A stretch of 64,000 bases of DNA from Flavobacteriaceae bacterium. GTDB taxonomy: Bacteria > Bacteroidota > Bacteroidia > Flavobacteriales > Flavobacteriaceae. Positions within the stretch are counted from its first letter, which is position 1; the number at the start of each line of letters is the position of its first letter. This document shows, piece by piece, positions 61,349 to 64,000 of this stretch. The notes beneath the pieces are model-generated. The model was not told where the DNA came from. It saw nothing but the letters and a program-made list of their open reading frames with translations, and did not search any database. Both the position numbers and the translations under genes were made by a program. Location of the stretch: assembly GCA_013001285.1 (NCBI GenBank), contig JABDMU010000035.1, positions 1 through 64,000 on the forward strand, read 5' to 3'.

Positions 61349-64000
61349 ATGATAAAAAAATGTTTGATAGTTTTTGCCTTGGCAATACTATGTAACTTTC
61401 CTTCGTATGCACAACAATCAGCGGCATATACGAGCGATTTGGTCGATTTTCAGAAAGCTTTATCCTTGTACAACAGTAAACAGTATCTAGCAGCTCAATC
61501 CCTCTTTGATCAAATTGAGGATAATGCCACAGATGAGGTGATCAAATCTGATTGTGCTTATTATATCGCCAACTGCGCCGTGCGATTAAATCAACAAAAT
61601 GCCGATGACCTTATTATGGATTTCGTGGAAGAGTATCCTACGAGTACAAAACGGAATACAGCATTTATAGATGTTGCCGATTTCTATTTTGAAAATTCAA
61701 AATATGCTTATGCCAGAAAATGGTATGAACGTGTAGACGAGGACGCCCTTTCGCGAAGTGAGCGTGAAAAATTCAATTTTAATTATGGGTACAGTAATTT
61801 CAATACAAATAATTATTCTGGTGCGAAAAAGTACTTATCACGTGTTGAGAACTCCGCCGAATATGGTTCTCAAGCCAAATATTATATCGGATTTATGGCC
61901 TATGAAGGTGATGATTATGAAAAGGCTTCTGAATACTTCGATCAAGTAAGTGAAAATGAAAAATATCAAGAAAATTTATCTTATTATCAAGCAGATCTGA
62001 ATTTTAAATTAGGCAATTTTGAAAAAGCAATAGCTCTAGCTAAAGAGCAATTGCCTAACAGTGATGACAATGAAATTTCTGAGCTTTCAAAGATCATTGG
62101 TGAAAGTTATTTTAATCTTGAAAAATATGCTGAATCAATACCCTATTTAACCGAATATAAGGGCAAACGTGGTCGCTGGAACAACACAGATTATTACCAA
62201 TTAGGATACGCCTATTATAAGCAAAATGATTTCGAAAAAGCTATTTCTGAATTCAATAAAATCATTGATGGCAATAACAGTGTTGCCCAAAATGCATATT
62301 ACCACTTAGGGGAAAGTTATATCAAATTAGATAAAAAACAAGAGGCGCTTAATGCATTTCGAAATGCTTCGCAAATGGATTATGATCTAAAAATTCAAGA
62401 AGATGCTTGGCTTAATTATGCCAAGATCAGTTACGATATTGGTAATCCTTATCAGTCGGTGCCTCAAGTCATTTCAAGCTATTTAAATAAATATCCAGAG
62501 ACACCTTATAAAGAAGAAATTGAAGGCTTGTTAATCGATTCGTATATCACATCTAAAAACTTTAAGGAGGCTCTTATTTTATTGGAAGGTAAAAAGGGGT
62601 ATGATTATAAAATGGCCTATCAGAAAGTGGCATTTTATAGAGGTATAGAATTGTATAATGATACTGAATATCAAGAGGCTGAATCGTATTTTGATAAGTC
62701 TTTAAAAGAATCATTAGACCCGACATTCACAGCAAGAGCGACCTTCTGGAAAGCGGAAACCGATTATAATCTTACCGATTATAATGAGGCCTTAGTTGGG
62801 TTTAAACAATTTCAAAACAGCTCGATTGCTTCAGAAACACCAGAATTTACGAATATCGATTATAACATTGGCTATACCTATTTCAAGCAAAAGAACTATG
62901 CTAGAGCCACAGAGTATTTTCAAAATTTTGTTTCTAAAATAGATAACGATCAATTACGCTTGAACGATGCGTACTTAAGACTTGGAGATGGTTATTTTGT
63001 GTCAAGTAATTATGGGCAAGCCATAATTGCCTATGACCGCGCTTTGAATATTAATGAAATCGAACCTGATTATCCTTTTTTCCAAAAAGCGATAAGTCAT
63101 GGCTATCTTGGTCAAAGCGATGCAAAGATCGATCAACTAAAATCGTTTATTGAATCGTATAAAAGTTCAGGTTTAAGGGATGACGCGCTTTATGAACTGG
63201 GTAATTCGTATGTAAAAGACAATCAAATTGACAAGGCGATGACAACTTATGATCAATTGAATTCTGAGTATAGAGCAAGTCCTTATGTTTCAAAAGCTAT
63301 GCTGCGACAAGGCTTGGTTTATTATAATTCAGGAGAAAACGAGCGTGCTTTGCAAAAGTTCAAAGGTGTTGCAAATCAATATCCGGGAACACCAGAAGCC
63401 GTTCAATCGGTTTCATCTGCCAGATTGATCTATGTTGATCTTGGTCGTGTTGATGAATATGCCGATTGGGTGCGTACTTTAGATTTTGTTGATGTCACAG
63501 ATAAGGAATTGGATAATACCACTTATGAGTCTGCTGAAAAGCAATATTTAGCTGGAAATACAAAAAAAGCCATAAACCAGTTGAACGGTTATTTGAATGA
63601 GTTCCCTAATGGCCTTCATGCTCTTAATGCACATTTTTATTTAGCACAAATGTATTTCAAAGATGACTTAAAGGAAACGGCTGCCCCACATTATAAATAT
63701 GTTTTAGAGCGACCAAATAATGAGTTTACGGAAACAGCCTTAACACGTCTTTCTGAGACGTATTTATTAGCGAAGAGATATAACGACGCAATTCCACTTC
63801 TCAAGCGATTGGAAAGTGAAGCTGATTTCCCTCAGAACGTCATCTTTGCACAATCAAATTTAATGAAGGCTTACTACCAATTAGATGCCTATGATGACGC
63901 AGTTTCATATTCAGAAAAAGTGTTATCAAACTCCAAAGTAGATAAAAATGTACGAAGTGATGCTCATGTGATCATTGCTCGATCTGCTATAAAAACTGGT
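61349..64000 (+). CDS. Large secreted tetratricopeptide-repeat protein (3' end outside the window)
   Basis: An open frame of 884 codons runs from ATG 61349 to the window edge without a stop. Signal peptide about 1-24 (NFPSYAQQ). Many TPR-type helix pairs follow, for example YNSKQYLAAQSLFDQIEDNA, YEKASEYFDQVSENEKYQ, FEKAISEFNKIIDGNNSVAQ and YGQAIIAYDRALNINE, each about 34-38 residues long. Relatives in Flavobacteriaceae are about 1000 residues and outer-membrane or periplasmic in the annotations I remember. It probably acts as a protein-interaction scaffold. It is divergent from ftsE. Confidence 0.85.
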   Translation, partial: MIKKCLIVFALAILCNFPSYAQQSAAYTSDLVDFQKALSLYNSKQYLAAQSLFDQIEDNATDEVIKSDCAYYIANCAVRLNQQNADDLIMDFVEEYPTSTKRNTAFIDVADFYFENSKYAYARKWYERVDEDALSRSEREKFNFNYGYSNFNTNNYSGAKKYLSRVENSAEYGSQAKYYIGFMAYEGDDYEKASEYFDQVSENEKYQENLSYYQADLNFKLGNFEKAIALAKEQLPNSDDNEISELSKIIGESYFNLEKYAESIPYLTEYKGKRGRWNNTDYYQLGYAYYKQNDFEKAISEFNKIIDGNNSVAQNAYYHLGESYIKLDKKQEALNAFRNASQMDYDLKIQEDAWLNYAKISYDIGNPYQSVPQVISSYLNKYPETPYKEEIEGLLIDSYITSKNFKEALILLEGKKGYDYKMAYQKVAFYRGIELYNDTEYQEAESYFDKSLKESLDPTFTARATFWKAETDYNLTDYNEALVGFKQFQNSSIASETPEFTNIDYNIGYTYFKQKNYARATEYFQNFVSKIDNDQLRLNDAYLRLGDGYFVSSNYGQAIIAYDRALNINEIEPDYPFFQKAISHGYLGQSDAKIDQLKSFIESYKSSGLRDDALYELGNSYVKDNQIDKAMTTYDQLNSEYRASPYVSKAMLRQGLVYYNSGENERALQKFKGVANQYPGTPEAVQSVSSARLIYVDLGRVDEYADWVRTLDFVDVTDKELDNTTYESAEKQYLAGNTKKAINQLNGYLNEFPNGLHALNAHFYLAQMYFKDDLKETAAPHYKYVLERPNNEFTETALTRLSETYLLAKRYNDAIPLLKRLESEADFPQNVIFAQSNLMKAYYQLDAYDDAVSYSEKVLSNSKVDKNVRSDAHVIIARSAIKTG

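Noticed and set aside
61758-61949. A 63-codon frame in the last gene region
   Set aside because: It is out of frame inside the long TPR reading frame that runs from 61349 to the window edge.
1-64000. Search for CRISPR arrays, insertion sequences, integrases and prophage genes
   Set aside because: No regularly spaced repeats, transposase motifs or phage structural genes were seen by eye.

Overview
The window is a stretch of a low-GC chromosome from a marine-type Flavobacteriaceae (Bacteroidota). This reading rests on four things. Family members such as PurM, DnaJ with a reduced zinc finger, GrpE, IcmF, CreD and DUF4197/DUF4920/DUF1684 lipoproteins look typical of the group. Shine-Dalgarno sites are largely absent. 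Bacteroidota-type -7 boxes (TAnnTTTG) recur about 16-22 nt before start codons. Many proteins carry N-terminal signal peptides or lipoboxes. No rRNA, tRNA, CRISPR array, insertion sequence, phage gene or integrase was seen; apart from the glycan locus this is core chromosome.

Layout. 1-5.5 kb: end of a small exported protein, a beta-barrel protein, purM, an ABC ATPase with a tiny membrane partner, prfA, pyrF. 5.6-10.4 kb: envelope proteins (lipocalin-like protein, DUF4197 lipoprotein, thioredoxin-domain protein, OmpA-family protein, PqqB-like hydrolase). 10.4-16.7 kb: icmF, a lipoprotein, a TolB/TPR membrane protein. 16.7-21 kb: a secreted amidohydrolase/M14 peptidase pair. 21-30.6 kb: a PfpI-VOC-MFS operon with a structured leader, fluoride channel, MazG-like protein, ilvE, mnmD, a YceI lipoprotein. 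30.7-37.9 kb: grpE-dnaJ, a Na+-type ABC exporter, MscS channel, a sigma-54 activator lacking a DNA-binding domain, PPK2. 37.9-43.7 kb: M28 peptidase, DinB-like protein, two overlapping YceI genes, penicillin acylase. 43.8-46.5 kb: a creD operon with its own winged-helix regulator and two copies of one palindromic operator. 46.6-49.8 kb: kdsA and typA. 49.9-60.5 kb: a surface-glycan locus (FemAB/GNAT-like protein, FdtB-like aminotransferase, FdtA-like ketoisomerase, two flippases, sulfotransferase, three glycosyltransferases, a secreted beta-helix protein). 60.5-64 kb: ftsE and a large secreted TPR protein that runs off the window.

How the parts fit. The glycan locus contains the 3,4-ketoisomerase and 3-aminotransferase expected for a dTDP-3-amino-3,6-dideoxyhexose, plus transfer, sulfation and export functions; RmlA/RmlB must lie elsewhere. 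The most noteworthy non-coding signals are: the paired TACTTTG-N5-CAAAGTA operators of the creD operon; a promoter-plus-terminator leader before the MFS operon; face-to-face -7 boxes in the glycan locus; and a FemAB/GNAT-like gene whose reading frame has no ATG, GTG, TTG or CTG upstream of what looks like conserved N-terminal sequence. All family assignments come from reading the sequence and from memory of the families; no database search was run.
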